Source of the DNA: Ifrita kowaldi
Lineage: Eukaryota; Chordata; Aves; Passeriformes; Cinclosomatidae
Direction: 5' to 3'
NCBI GenBank assembly: GCA_013398055.1
Contig: VZRS01004383.1
Coordinates: 469,306-533,305 of the forward strand
Length of the DNA stretch: 64,000 bases
The translations under genes were made by a program, and so were the position numbers. The notes under the pieces were generated by a model that did not search any database, was not told where the DNA came from, and saw nothing but the letters and a program-made list of their open reading frames with translations. The first letter of the stretch is position 1, and the number at the start of each line of letters is the position of its first letter. Shown one piece after another: positions 39,901 to 51,600 of the stretch.

Positions 39901-42900
39901 AACCAGGATTATCTCTCAGGGTTCCAGCCCAGCCAGGCAGACTCGGGGCACACAGGGATGCTCCTTTGGGAGCTGCTCTGCCCCCAACACAAGCCAGGGC
40001 ACAGGCTGAGAAAGGGCAGGACTCAGACCATGCTGTGCTTCTCAAGGATCAGAGGCACCACCTCATACAGCGCTTCCTGCACACCTGAGCCAAAGAAATC
40101 CAGGCTTATGGAGCACGCCAGGCTTTGCAGAAGCCACAGGACTACAGATCAGACTTCCTTGGCTTGTGCAAACTGGTGTGGCTGAAGCAGAAGCTGAATT
40201 AAAGCAACCAACAGTTTGCTCACTTAAACTCTGTGCTACCTCTGGAATAGAAGTTGGATGTGGCAAACCCCCTGATCCCGAGTGTCCCAAGTTTAAGGGA
40301 ACCTTTAAGCCAAATATGTACTTTACAGCTAATTCCTGTCATCTTCTAAGGTCAAACCAAAAGCTTGGCACTGAGTGCCCCGCTCCACCTCCAACGGCAC
40401 AAAACCAAAGCCGTTTTTTCTCCCCCCAAATGCCAGTGCAATACAAAGTGTGTGATTTTAATACTGCTCTCCTTTGAAAGCAATGAAAAATTCACCAGCT
40501 CCAATGGATGTGTTTACTGGACTACGCATTCTAACTGGTGCCAGTACGCTGAGCTATCCTAGCTTGAAAACCCAGGAACACTAAATGCAATAATCATGTG
40601 TTAAAGTTTTAAAAATGTAAGTGCACAAAAATCAGGAAATTCCAGAATTAAGTTATTACCACAACCATAACTCAGCCCTGGTACTCAGCCTTATTGTACC
40701 ACTCAACTTTGCATGCCATTGTGGATTTATGCCTTAAAATGTGGCCGGGCTGCAGCATCAGTGGGAAGTTTTGCTAAGAAACATCCTGAATTTGGTGTGT
40801 TTCAAATCTCGCTCTCACCATTGCATTAATGTGTTTGCACTTAACAGGGTAATGCTTCAGAGTTTCCTCCCAGCGCAACCTGGCCCAGAACTAATCCGCG
40901 AGAGCTGCCAGAGGAAGGGACAGCACCAAGGCCTCCGCCGGCCCTTCTCACCCCGATTCGAGGTGCTGGAGCGCCATCGTGTGGAGCAAGCTGGCACCTA
41001 CAAATAGGCCAAAAAGCGTCGGCTTCCTGATAGAGCTCTTGGGAAGAGGGAAAACGTGGCCCCAAACACACTGTAAAATTGGAGAGATATGTTTTTCCAA
41101 GCTAGCTCTGGACATGTGCTGTAACCCATCCCCGTGCACATCACAGCAATGAGAACTGAGAGCAGCTCCCACTGCAGGGCTGAGAATTCAACTCGCTTCT
41201 ATCTGCTGCACTGGGCATGGAAACGCTGTTAGATGAATAACCCCACATGCACAGGATTAATATTTTTAAAATATCCCCTATTTAGGTTTTGTATCCTTTT
41301 CCTTTTAGCGCTGGAGCACTGAAATGCACAGCCCAGACAATTTCGTCAGATTTGGTGCCATTCTGCAGCTTGAATTAAAGGAGTAGGAGACAGTTCCCCA
41401 TCTGAATTCTGGTTAATATCCTTTGAAGCAGCAGCCTCTGTGCTGGCAACATCTTTGTGCAGCTTCTAGCCCAGAGGGGCCCTTATCTCGCTGCCTCCCT
41501 GGGATGCTCTCAAAGAGCTCTCTTCAAAGCAAGGATTTTTCCCAGGCAAACAAAGGCCTCGGAATTTCTAGAGTCAATTCTCTAATAGGAAGAGTGTTGC
41601 TGTGACAATGTTTATAGTTATATAGAACATGTGGGTAGGTAGATAGATGTTTTCAATTTTATATGTGACAAATTATTCCCCTTTTCCATACTTCATTTCC
41701 CACCCCTGTTTCATGGAGAGAGAAACCACACTCAGATGAGTGAAACGGTAAAAAACAAACCCGAGAATCCACCCGGTTACTCCGAGCAGCAGCTCAAACC
41801 CACCCAAGAGCAAGGAACCGAGCTGGGATGCCCAGGCAGCAAGCACAGCACTGCCCTATCCCTCTCCACGCCTGCAGGGGACGTGGCAGGGCTCACCTCT
41901 GGCGGTCGCCGTCTCTCCGTGCGGGTGAGCCATGCGCTGCATGGCGGTGGCAGCGACGCACACGGGCATGGTGACCCTCTGCCCCAGGACAGAGGTGGAC
42001 AGGTCCATCACCGACACGTCCCTGAGCACCCGCGGGTACAGCTTCCACCTGGCACACGCACAAATAAACTGAATTTCAAACGGCTGCAGCATGGGGGTGG
42101 GGGGGAAATTTACAGTGCCCAATAAGCAAGAGCAGGTTTTCTTGCTGTTAACGTGGTGAAAGCTGTGCTGGGGCTGGAACAGAATTCCACTGTGTGATCC
42201 AGAGCTGCAGCAAAACTCCTGCAGGGCACAGAACCTGGAGGGAGCAGGCAAGGAGGGACCAAAGAGCAGGGAGGGTGAGGGAGGCACAGACCCCGTGAAC
42301 ATTATTGGCTGGTATTTTTGAAAGGAAAGACAGGAGCTGTAAAACAGTAAGGTTCATGGTGAGCCTCAGCCCCCTGAAAGCCTCGGGGCAGAACTGGGTG
42401 ACAGACGCTGTGTGCAAATGGGAAAAGTCATCAGCCACCCTCAGTTATCCCTTCGATGGACCAGGGAACCAAAAGACACGGGATTTTTGGATTACACAAG
42501 CCTGGCATGCATGCTTGGAGCTCCCTTTCCCAAAACAGAGCAAACTGAACCACACTTAACCTGAAATTACAGTTTACTGCAGCCAGGCTGGACACCACGT
42601 GTCTGCACACACAGAAATTTATCTTTTTTTCTCTCCCCCCACAAAACAGCATCACAAGATCATGATCCCTATTACAGGATCAACTGGACACCATAACATC
42701 CAAGCCTTTATGAAGAGGGTTGCATTCCTGGGGATACCTGTGCCATGGGACTTTTCCCCACCATCCAGGTGTTGTCACAGCACTGCCACCACTAGAAGCC
42801 ACAAGAGGGGGTGCAATACCTGGGGCTGGCTCTTGTGAGCTCAGCCAGGCCAAAGCCTCCCTGCAAGCACCAACCTCTCACTGAGGCCTCCCTCCCTCTG

Positions 42901-45900
42901 AAAGGGCTCCCACGGCTCCTGAACTGTAATTACAGAGAAGAATTAAAAATGTGTGGTCTTATACTGCTGAACCCGAGCAACTGCTCAGCCCCAGAATGCT
43001 CGAGACTGATCATATTGTAATTACCAGCACAGAGGTAGAACCAGGGCCACTGCTACCCTCCGACAGGGAGTAGGGGTGAGATTGATCTTGTGTATGAAAA
43101 TGACACTTCAGGGAAAGAAAGACAAAATCTCTGTTTTATAGAAAGATCAAGAGACAGTTCCCCAAGAAGCCTGGGGCAGAGCCAGGATGAAACCCACCTT
43201 TCTGAAGGCCTGGGGCTGTGCCAGCTCTCCAGGCAGTGCTCCCCAGGGAGGAGAAGGACAGTTATGATGCTTGGAAGGAGATGTGTGGCTGTGGAAGTCA
43301 GCTGTGCTGGTCAGTGCCAAGACACACACGGCAAGAACATCTCACACTTGTTTTCATGCCATTGTAACAGTTTGTTATTTTTCAGGGGAGGATGGGCTGA
43401 GGGTGGGACAAAGAAAACATGACTTCTTTCTCCCCCTTTTTTCCTAATCCTCATTCCAAAGGCTTCCACTCTGCTCTGAGGCATCTTTTCCCAGCAAACA
43501 AAGAAAACAAAAATCCCTTCGTAACCTTGCCAATTAATACAGTCAAACCCAAAAGCATAAAGGATGTGGAGCATCTCCCTCTTCCCCAGGCTCCTGGTTT
43601 CTCTGACCTGTCAGGTTGTTACCTGCCGTTGCCATGTCACAGCCAACCTATGAGGGTCAGTCCTGAGGTACAGCATCCCTGCGGCGCTTTTAGCTGGGAA
43701 AAGAGACAGGAGGAGGCAAAATATTCCCAGCAGTGCCTGCAAGGAAAATGATGCAGTCCCAAGCAGAGATACCTTATCAGGTCACGTCCTCTCAATCAAC
43801 ATCCAGTCAGTGCTCCTGACCCAGGATTGACTGGTCTCAAAGAAACATCAAAGGGGTTCACTACCTGAGTATCATCCTCTTTTAACAAAACCTGATCTTG
43901 CTTTGGAAACTCGGGTGTTTCCAGCTCTGAGCTTGACAGACATTTGAAGCCAGGCATTTTCTGGATGAGCCATAGGGAAATGCCTTTATCAGCAGCAAGG
44001 AAAGCCCACGGGCAGCGTTTCCCTGTCACCAGGGCATGCGTTCATTCGGCTGCCACACAGCACCTGCTTCCTCCAAGTCTTTCAGTGAAACATTTCCTGT
44101 GTATTTTGGAAAAAACTTGGAATTTTTAAAATTTTAATTCATCATCTTCTCATCACCCACATCTTTTTCCAGCCAAGTCCATGCTTGTGTGCTGCAATCA
44201 GCAGCTGAGAGTGAGTGCATCCTTCTTCCCAGCTGGAAGCGGCAGATGCCGCAGTGGGGAAGGCAGCGAGCGCTCCCGATTTAGGCAACTTCAGCTAGAA
44301 GCTGTTTCGAAGGAAGGATTAAAGGGAGGGAAGGGGGATTAATCTTTTGGGTTTTTTCCTTTTTTCTCCATGCTTAAAAAATTTTCTGATTGGAAATTAT
44401 CTTGCAGTGAGATAAGAGGGAAGCACTGGCTGCTTTCAGCAGGGAAAAACATTGAAGATTTCAAACTGCAGCACATTTTCAAGCAGCTCTTCTTGTTCCT
44501 CTCTTCAATTGTCCCAAATCCCCTTGTGCTGCAGGGCAAGCAGCACATTTGGGAAAAGACACTCTGATCAGGCAATCCATCCTAATCCCAACCCAGTTTG
44601 CTGCCCCTCTCCCCTACAGCTCCACTTCCCTTCAGAAGGGGCAGGGGCTGGTGCTGTGCCAGGCTAAGCAAGAGCTGCTTTTTCTTGAGGAAAACTGATC
44701 TTCCCTCCCAGGATGTTTTGCCATCCACCCTCTTTTCACAGTGCTCTGTGCATCCAATTTGAAAGACATCACAACAACGTAACTAAATTATTATTCCAAG
44801 CGTTCCTTTTCTCCGCTACAACTTTCCAGGTTGTCTCACCCAGTTCCACTCCCAGCCTTGCTATTTTAACCGACACTTAATTAATTCTGTGGCCATTTTA
44901 ATGCCTTCAATTGCTACAAGGTAGCACCACGTTTGCAGAACGCCTGCGCTGATGCTGGCACTGCTGAAGCAGCAGCTGCTGCTCCTTGCACACGACAGAA
45001 CAAGGCAGCTTCTCCCAAGGCCTCTGGGAATTCCGTGGCTAAGCACGTCAGGGTGGATTAGCAGGAGCCTGTTCCTACACACACCGACGTCCCCCTTCCC
45101 TGGCATGCCGAGAGGGGAGAGTCCAGATTGATTTCCTGAATGCCATCGAGCTAAAGGCGTCCCGACCTTGTCATAAAAATCTCTTCTCCATTCAGGCCCC
45201 TCAGTTCTGTGACAACTCGAGAGGGGATTTCAGTGCCAGACGGGGCTGGGAGGACACTTGGCATTCCGGGATGCAGAGCAAACCCAAGGTGAAAGCAGTC
45301 AGACACCACAGGGAATGACATATGCTCTGACATCCCAAATCATCTCTTCTGGCCTTAATGCCTCACTTCTGCCAGGGCCATTTGAGAACTATGAATAAGA
45401 AATACTCATCTGGCCTCAGCAGGAACACAGTGACATCAATATCCAAGTGCTGATTCTTTTCTCAGTCCTAGAAGAACTGGGAGCTGGGGGAGAGTTCCTG
45501 CATCTGGTGTTAAACTCATTTTAAACATTGTTCTTGTGGAGGCAGTTTATACTCTGGTATCTGAAGGTAAAAAGACCAAGACATTTATTTTATAATCCAA
45601 TGAGTATGAATTGTGCTGCTCCAAAAATGGCATGGGGTGTTCCAAAGATACTGTAGGATCCAGCAACACAACCAGTCATTAGGGTTAGTTCTTAATAACA
45701 ACAATAATAATATTAGTCCTTAATAAGATCATCTATTTATTTCTCCTGAAATGAAACCATTTGTTTGCCAATAAAAAAAAATAAATATAAAGGACTCACA
45801 GATGAATACAGCGCTGGTTTTCCTCCCTCACACCGCACCTGCATAATCCTGCACCACAAAGGTACAGGCTAACAATTCCTGCTTCTGGTTCAGTTTTGTG

Positions 45901-48553
45901 CTTTCTCTTCCATTTAAACTTAAACATATACATACATAAATATTTAATAAATGGCAAACTTTTAAAATCAGACTGAACCCTGCAACTAAGCTTCTGACAG
46001 GGGAAATCAATGGAAAATTAAGCTGAACATATTCCTATCTTTCACAAAATTATCTGACTTGGTGATCTTTGTGCCTCGGGGGTGTAAAGTCCATCTGACT
46101 TTATATTTACCCACAAGCTGCACTCAGGAACACGCAGAAACACCAGGACTGTGTGAGGGTCAGAGTAAGCAGCACTTCCCTGTCTGTAACAGCTGGGCCA
46201 TGCTTCTCCCAACAGCATCCAAAGGAAAAAGAAGGATTTTTCAAAGTCCCTTGTGTCTAATAGGTCTTAAACCCAAAATATTGACAAATCTTTATAGCAG
46301 GTTCTACCTTTTAGAGATGTATTTTCAGGAAGCCATTGCAAACATTGTCTAATGACTGTTAATGGCGGCATCCCATGTGCTGAGAAGATGGGATCTGGTT
46401 TTATTTCAGATAGATATAAAAAGGGAGGGGGAGCAAAGACACAAACACCCCCCAGCCCCTTCATCCCCACACTGCTGAGGGGCAGGAACCCAGCACGGAG
46501 GGACTTCCAGCCACACCAAATTTCATTGATTTCTTTTAATTTCTCAGGCCATTCAAGGCACTGCTAAATGAACATCTCCTCCAGCTCCAGGCTGCTTGCA
46601 AATGCCAGTTTTGAACACCTAAAACTGGAGGTTTTAATCGAAAATCTGATGGAAGATGCAGGAAAGATGAGGTAAGCCTGAACCCCACAGGCAACCAGCC
46701 CGATGTGAGGAGGTCTCTTATCAGAGGAATCCATCCCTGCGGTGGGAAACAGCTTCAGAGCAGAGCTGCCCTTATCTCCCTGCCAACACCCAGCTCTGCT
46801 GATGCCAGCACAGCAAGGGACATGCCCAGCTCTTTGTTAGCCTGTCTCTGGCAGCTTTAGATCCAACCTCATCATGATTAGCTTCAGCAGTTACAAGTAA
46901 AACGTTCACTGCTCCCGCCGTTTATTGCCTGCAAGTATTTCCTTAGAGTGTCCTTTCCTTAATGTCTCATTTTGGTTTTATGAGGGCAAGTAGCATAACA
47001 GCATCTGGAAGCATTAAAAAAGATACAATAAAAAGAGGTGAGCACTACTCCTTCCCCTCCTGCTCCTATTTACTCCTCAGGGCAAGCTTTTGGCTTGTGT
47101 TTGAGCAGGGAAATTTCTGTGATGGCAGCTTCTGCATGGAGCTCAGAGGTCTGGAATAAGCAGTGGAGGTGTCTTCCCATGACATTATAAAGCTTTTCTA
47201 TGTGCATCCTTGAAATTAAGGTTCTGGGCTCATTTCTGCAATCTGACCTTTGAGATCATGAATGATCTAAATGAATAATCACTGAGTTTTCTACAGCCTT
47301 CAACTTGCATGACATTTCCAGCTGAATGGCCCATAGCTTATGAAAAAGCAACTGGAGCGCTGAGTAGGATTGCTGCTCTGTAGCAGAAAAGCAAAGCAGG
47401 GAGGGAGAAAGACTAAAGATAAAATGGGAAAATCGTGGTTTGGTTTGTTAGACTCAGAGGAATTAAAGACAAAGCCTTTGCAAAGACAAGTGCAGGGGGT
47501 TAAATGTCTGCACCAACACAGCCCCGAAGGAAGGAGATGTCAGCAGCTGTTTGAGCAGCTCGACCGGGCTCAGCTGGGCTGAGGGGAGCAGCCTCCAGCT
47601 GCCTCCTTCTCTCTGCCCTGCTCAGGGACATCTGGGAGTAGGGAACAAACTGATGTGATGTGAGTTGTGACACTTCCACCGAATCCCACACCAAATGCCA
47701 GCTGACTTTGTGCTGACCTTGTCCTTCTGAGGCTAAGGGTGACCTGAGCCCAGGTTTTGACAACAGTTCAGGGTGTCAGTCTAAGTCAAAACTGGTTTAG
47801 AACAGTTCCCAGCATTTACAGTATCCCCTGGTGAAGGGCTGACCTCCTGCTGGAAACCCCCTGAGCACAGCTGGGCCACCAGGACTGAGCCCTGGCTTTC
47901 CTGGCTCGCCCCAAAGCTGGGAAATGCAACTCCTTCCTGCAGGGCCCTGCAGCTCTCATCCAGGAAGGCCACGGAACTAATTCCGTTTAGGAGAAATAAG
48001 GAAAAGGCAAAACTGACTCAGGACCTAAGAAGTACAACCTCACCACAAGAACCCCTTGCTGGCACCATAACCCAAATTGTAGAAATTTCAGTTTCATTGG
48101 CTGATTAAACATTGGAGCTGAAGGACTCCGGAGAGAATTTCTGTTAACAAAAGAACCTAAATGCAGGCAAAGCTAAAAAGGTGCTAATGGATTTTAGGGA
48201 CTGCTTTTTGACAGAAAATGTTCAGTGGAGGAGTGAAAGGGGAGAGAGAGTTGTCCTGAAAATCAGTTCTTTGAGAGTCTTTTTGCTAAAATAGAAAGAA
48301 GTTGCAGAAAATTTGAGTTTCGTTCACACAGAAAAATCTAAAATTGCACCACATGAACCAATAAAGCAGAACTTACACCCCCTGCCTCCCACCCCAGCCT
48401 TCAATCATCCTCCTACCTGGAAAACGCTGCGACATTATCTGCCAGTGTTTCCTGGTCATCCGCTCCGGATCGGTAATAATCGTACACAGACTTGGGCAGA
48501 AAGGTTTTAGCATACTCCTCAAAATCTGCAATGCACACTGGCTTGCCAGACAT
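27886..48553 (-). CDS. HAO1: HAO1, hydroxyacid oxidase 1 (glycolate oxidase), complete, 8 exons
   Basis: FMN-dependent peroxisomal oxidase that converts glycolate to glyoxylate with release of H2O2; in vertebrates it is mainly a liver enzyme. The coding exons on the minus strand are 48553-48417, 42048-41897, 35262-35007, 32109-31934, 31459-31368, 28836-28678, 28400-28331 and 27956-27886. They total 1113 nt, or 370 codons plus stop, the same length as the human enzyme as I recall it. Every junction has GT-AG ends and matching phase. With numbering from the ATG, the family's key residues are all present: Tyr26, Trp110, Tyr132, Thr158, Arg167, Lys236, catalytic His260 and Arg263, then the FMN-phosphate motif DGGVRKGTD (291-299) and GRP (314-316). 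The chain ends in SKI, a PTS1 peroxisomal signal. No stop or frameshift was seen, so the gene looks functional. TMX4 lies upstream on the same strand, as in human. Confidence 0.97.
27957..28330 (-). other. HAO1 intron 7
   Basis: A 374-bp intron with donor GTGGGA and acceptor CTCCTCCAG. It is AT-rich and has an A-run near 28120. No other feature was seen. Confidence 0.9.
28331..28400 (-). CDS. HAO1: HAO1 exon 7 (Gly325-Thr347)
   Basis: A 70-nt exon encoding GEEGAKEVLQMLKEEFRLAM then ALT, the C-terminal helix of the barrel. The acceptor is AATCTCCCAG and the donor ACAG|GTGGGA. One base of the Gly348 codon remains for exon 8. Confidence 0.95.
28401..28677 (-). other. HAO1 intron 6 with alternating TG/CA tracts
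   Basis: A 277-bp intron that includes two stretches of imperfect purine-pyrimidine alternation (about 28430-28480 and 28545-28605: tgtgtatgtatatgtgtgt, cacacacacgctg, cacacacgtgtgcat). This is a degenerate microsatellite lying between two short exons. Confidence 0.85.
28678..28836 (-). CDS. HAO1: HAO1 exon 6 (Ile272-Gln324), FMN phosphate site
   Basis: A 159-nt exon with exactly 53 codons: IDVLPEIVEAVEGKVEVFLD, then GGVRKGTDVLKALALGAKAV and FIGRPVLWGLAYQ. DGG and GRP are the loops that hold the FMN phosphate in this fold. The acceptor is CTCTTTTAG and the donor CAA|GTAAGT. Confidence 0.96.
28837..31367 (-). other. HAO1 intron 5
   Basis: A 2.5-kb intron made up of AT-rich unique sequence and A/G-rich stretches (about 30880-31140). 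No repeat family or gene was recognised. Confidence 0.85.
31368..31459 (-). CDS. HAO1: HAO1 exon 5 (Ala241-Thr271), catalytic histidine
   Basis: A 92-nt exon encoding DDAKEAVKIGVNGILVSNHG followed by ARQLDGVPAT. The SNHGARQLDG block is the alpha-hydroxyacid oxidase signature: His260 is the catalytic base and Arg263 binds the substrate carboxylate. The acceptor is TTTTTTCCTAG and the donor ACT|GTAAGT; the exon ends in phase 0. Confidence 0.96.
31460..31933 (-). other. HAO1 intron 4
   Basis: A 474-bp intron with donor GTGCGT and acceptor TTTTTTCCTAG. Nothing else was recognised in it. Confidence 0.88.
31934..32109 (-). CDS. HAO1: HAO1 exon 4 (Arg182-Ala241)
   Basis: A 176-nt exon covering the variable loop (LKNFSSSDLAFSSGKDFGEN) and then VNWEDIKWLRGLTSLPIVLK with Lys236, the residue near the FMN N1-C2 edge. 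The acceptor is CACTTTAG. The donor GTGCGT follows CTCAGGG, so the next codon becomes Ala241 after splicing (LR-A-DDAKEAV). The human protein, as I recall it, has Gly at this position. Confidence 0.95.
32110..35006 (-). other. HAO1 intron 3
   Basis: A 2.9-kb intron. It holds a short CR1 3'-end relic (32311-32370) and a small CpG-containing patch near 33200-33265. No exon-like open frame was recognised. Confidence 0.85.
32311..32370 (+). repeat. CR1 LINE 3'-end relic
   Basis: The segment reads gcactggatctttaatgtcccttccaac (split here as gcactggatctttaatg and tcccttccaacccaagcc) and ends near tctgtgtttctgtgatgg. This is the decayed form of the CR1 3' consensus 'ggtcccttccaacccaaaccattctatgatt'. 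It lies in HAO1 intron 3, antisense to the gene. Confidence 0.7.
35007..35262 (-). CDS. HAO1: HAO1 exon 3 (Ala97-Arg182)
   Basis: A 256-nt exon beginning CQAVGTGMMLSSWATSSIEE. It contains Trp110, the QLYVYKD segment with Tyr132, TVDTPYLGRR with Thr158 and Arg167, and ends LPPHL before a split Arg codon. The acceptor is CTCCTCCAG and the donor CTCAG|GTACCT. The exon is GC-rich, so several long antisense and off-frame open frames overlap it; these are not genes. Confidence 0.96.
35263..41896 (-). other. HAO1 intron 2
   Basis: A 6.6-kb intron. It contains a minus-strand CR1-like piece near 36.9 kb and otherwise unique AT-rich to moderately GC-rich sequence (37.1-37.8 and 39.5-40.1 kb are richer in GC). 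The open frames in the GC-richer parts occur on both strands and show no recognised domain. Confidence 0.83.
36893..36985 (-). repeat. CR1 LINE fragment, probable
   Basis: The sequence ctcttcctcacatctaatcc followed by ccctctggcagttggaagccattcc resembles the reverse complement of the CR1 region 'ggctggatattaggaagaa' and upstream. Similarity fades past about 36985; the remainder up to 37060 may be an older continuation. It is called from recalled CR1 sequence only. Confidence 0.55.
41897..42048 (-). CDS. HAO1: HAO1 exon 2 (Arg46-Arg96)
   Basis: Encodes WKLYPRVLRDVSVMDLSTSV and then LGQRVTMPVCVAATAMQRMA, the conserved first strands of the FMN-binding TIM barrel. The acceptor is GTGTGCCAG|G and the donor AGAG|GTGAG. 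The exon is 152 nt with phases that fit exons 1 and 3. Almost every third codon position is G or C, unlike the later exons. Confidence 0.96.
42049..48416 (-). other. HAO1 intron 1
   Basis: A 6.4-kb intron, the second longest of the gene. No second gene, RNA gene or intact repeat was recognised. Open frames are short and scattered over both strands. Confidence 0.83.
48417..48553 (-). CDS. HAO1: HAO1 exon 1 (codons 1-45 plus 2 nt)
   Basis: The start ATG (48553-48551) opens MSGKPVCIADFEEYAK and continues to KSVYDYYRSGADDQETLADN, closely matching the glycolate oxidase N-terminus. It carries Tyr26, which contacts the substrate carboxylate in this family. The donor is CAG|GTAGGA, and the exon stops after two bases of the Arg46 codon. 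No other in-frame ATG is nearby, and the start fits the family length. Confidence 0.96.
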
Positions 48554-48670
48554 GTTTGCAGATCTCACTGCATTAGTTTATTCCCACTTCCCACTCTTTT
48601 AAACTCTGGAGTTTTGCCTGTAAATCATTAATATGGGACCTCATCAGGACTCAACTTATCCACATTCCCC
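48554..48670 (-). promoter_or_regulatory. HAO1: HAO1 core promoter
   Basis: Immediately 5' of the ATG, the minus strand carries a TATA-like GTTTAAAAG (48604-48596, about 45 nt before the ATG). Next upstream is a near-palindromic HNF1-like site ATTAATGATTTAC (48632-48620), and then a GATAAG (about 48661-48656). A TATA box at this distance would give a very short 5' UTR of roughly 15-20 nt. HNF1 control fits the liver expression of HAO1. Site identities are motif matches, not demonstrated binding. Confidence 0.55.
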
Positions 48671-51600
48671 CTGCCCCCCCCAAAAATACACCAACTTGTG
48701 TCATACTGGACTTCAGCACCATCTTTTAGTTCATGTGGTCAAGGCCAACCTAGGACATAACAGAATAAAATATGGTAAAAAGAGAGAAAATGAGTAAGCA
48801 AGGAAAGAAATATGTAGTTAAACCTGCAATAACAGGAATGTACATTCCCCTCTGTCATCCAAAATATCCAGGAGACTGAAAGCAGAAAGAGTTTGCTTAC
48901 ACCCAAAAAGCAAAATCTTGATTTAGATGATTTCTAAAAGCAGGTCCCAGCCTGGACATTTAGGGTAACACCTAACACAAGTGAGACTGCAGTTATTTCC
49001 ATTAAAATCCTGGATACTGAGGCCAGTTGCAGGGACCTAGCTGCCAGAGATCCTTGGGCAAACGGCTCCTTTCAAATGGATTTTCAGGTAATTCCAGCTC
49101 CAGAACCCAGAGAGCTCTCCTTACTCTTAAAATGTTAAGGAGTCAGATGCACTCACCAGCTGGAAATAAAATCATCTTATCCAAGAGATGACCCTCATCC
49201 AAAGTGTAACAGACTTGGTTAACATTTTTTGAGTTCTCGTTTTAAATTTTTAAAAATATGCAGAGTTTGCAACAGGTTTACAGTAATTGTTTGACAGGGA
49301 AAACTTCAGAGTATATCACGTGTGTATAATTCACCTTTCCAGCTGCAGACTGCACATTAATATAAATTTACACACAATTACACCACGAGGCATTTGTCAC
49401 ATATCAGTGTCAGAAACAATTCAAATGCAAACTACTTTAACCTTGGCATTTCACTGTGCTCGCAGCAAAAAACTGGGGACATGTCTGCTTGCATTTATTT
49501 AGAGTTTGCATCATCTGTGCTAAAAACAGGTATTTATCCTGGAGCCTGAGACAGAAAGTGCTGCATGATAGCTGAACATTTTAATATGTGCAGCTGAACT
49601 CAACCTTCATGAGCTCAAAGGGTTTTCATGTTGGGAAGCTGCAAACATTTCTGGAGGCAGCAATAGTGTTGCACCACTGTTCCCCTCTCCTGCTCTATAA
49701 TGCCTGTATTCTTCAAAACCCTTCCCACCTTGGTATTTCTCTTTCCACTTACCTGCTTCTTTGTCGCATTCACAGGACACTGGTGATTTACTTTACTGGT
49801 CACTATTTGCCACTCAGGCTAAAAGTTCCTCTTCCCTCCCGTGTTGTGAAGTTGCTCACCCTTTATGGATCCTTCCAAATGTGCCTGTCACATCCCTAGG
49901 CCCCTCTGGGATCACTGAATTCCTGCTGCAAACCTTGGGAAGCTCCACAGAGCTCGGGGGTCCAACTGGAACTGGAGCCTGCAGCAGGATCCACCACTTC
50001 CCATGCTGGCCAGTTGCTGAGCTGTGGTGAGGAGGAAGGTGCCAGGATCAGCACAAGGGAAGCAAAACTAAGGAAAACATGAAATGTAATGCCAAGGTCT
50101 CCCCAACACACCTGACAACAATGCACAGAGCTTCCCTCCAAGTAATTGGCTCCTCATTTTAATGACTCTCTCTGGATGAGGTTTCCTCTGGCTGCTTAAT
50201 GAGGCATCAGCTGTCTGACCTTTAACCCTGGAGCCAAGGAACAACATCTGACTGAACAGAGAAGAGCTTGCCCAAGCAGCCACACAAACCTCACTGCCAC
50301 AGTCGATGTCAAAAAACCCAACAGAGTCAGCGTAGTGTGAACATCTCTTCCCTCATCTCCTGCTTCTGTCTTGCTCCTTTGGCAGGAACTACAAACAGGG
50401 AATGGTGTCACACCTGGAGCTCAGCTGAACCAGGCTCTGTAAAGGAAACTTTTCACTGTGGTTCAAAAAGGTCAATCGCAAATTCCAGATGAAAAACCCC
50501 ACAGAGGGTTATTGAACAGAGACACAATTTGTGGCTTAGAAAGCTCTGCTGGCAAAACCCAGAAAGACTTCAGAGGAAAACCACAACGTGCTTGTCCTGA
50601 TGTCCGTTATTTGCTAGAAAGGGAGATTATGCACAGCATTGCAGTCTGGACCCGTGTCCTGCCGCAGGATCAGAGAGCCAACACCAACCATCTCCTGTCA
50701 GCACATGAAAACCTCTGCAGAGGAAAGATGACCCAGCTGGGACTTTCTCCCTTCAGTTAACTGCAGTAAAGATTTACTGGAAAGGTTAACTGCAGCATAG
50801 AATTAAAATATTTTAATGTTCAAGCCATTGCCCATTTCTCAAGACTTGTGCAAAGCTGTTTTATCAAGTACCTTATTAAGTGAAACAGTTATTTTGGCTT
50901 CCAAATTCCCCACAAACAATTCCTCCAAATAAAGTCATAAAATACCCTTTTTCTAGAGTGGTTTTGGACAGCATCTCACATCAGTTAAAGCCAGACCAAT
51001 TCACTTTGCTCCCTCCAAGTCAGTCAGAAGAACCAAGAGAAAATATTTGTGGGGTTTTTACCCCAGCAGCCATCTGGCAACTCCAGCGTGGGAGTCAAAA
51101 CCAACGGATACTGCAGGGATGAGGACAGTTCCTTGGCCATTCAGCAGTGAGCAGGTGGCTGGAACAGACCCCTGGATGTCTATTTTGGGAAGTCAGCTGG
51201 GAAGTCTGGAGGCTGCTGGGATGGCAGAAGAGTGGAGCATTGAGCAGAGGACTGATTCTCCTGGGAGGAGCTGGGTGATTCTGAGTACAATGAAACCAGT
51301 CCATGGCAGATTCACAAAGATTATCTGTGTTACTTTTGTCCCCCCAGCCACAGCAACAAAGACATAAAAAGCGCCCTTATCAGGGGTGATCTTTTCATTT
51401 CCTGATGTGGGACTGACACTGGGAATAGCCACTGTCCTTTCTGCATCCTTTGCAAACACGTGAGGCACTGGCACAGCCTGTGCCAGGAAAATCTGTGGTG
51501 CCCAGGTTCAGCTCCCACACTCCCCTGGAATCCAGATTAACAGATGTAAAAGTCTGATGTACCAGCAGGCTCCAAGAAATTCTAATGAGCCATAAAAAAC

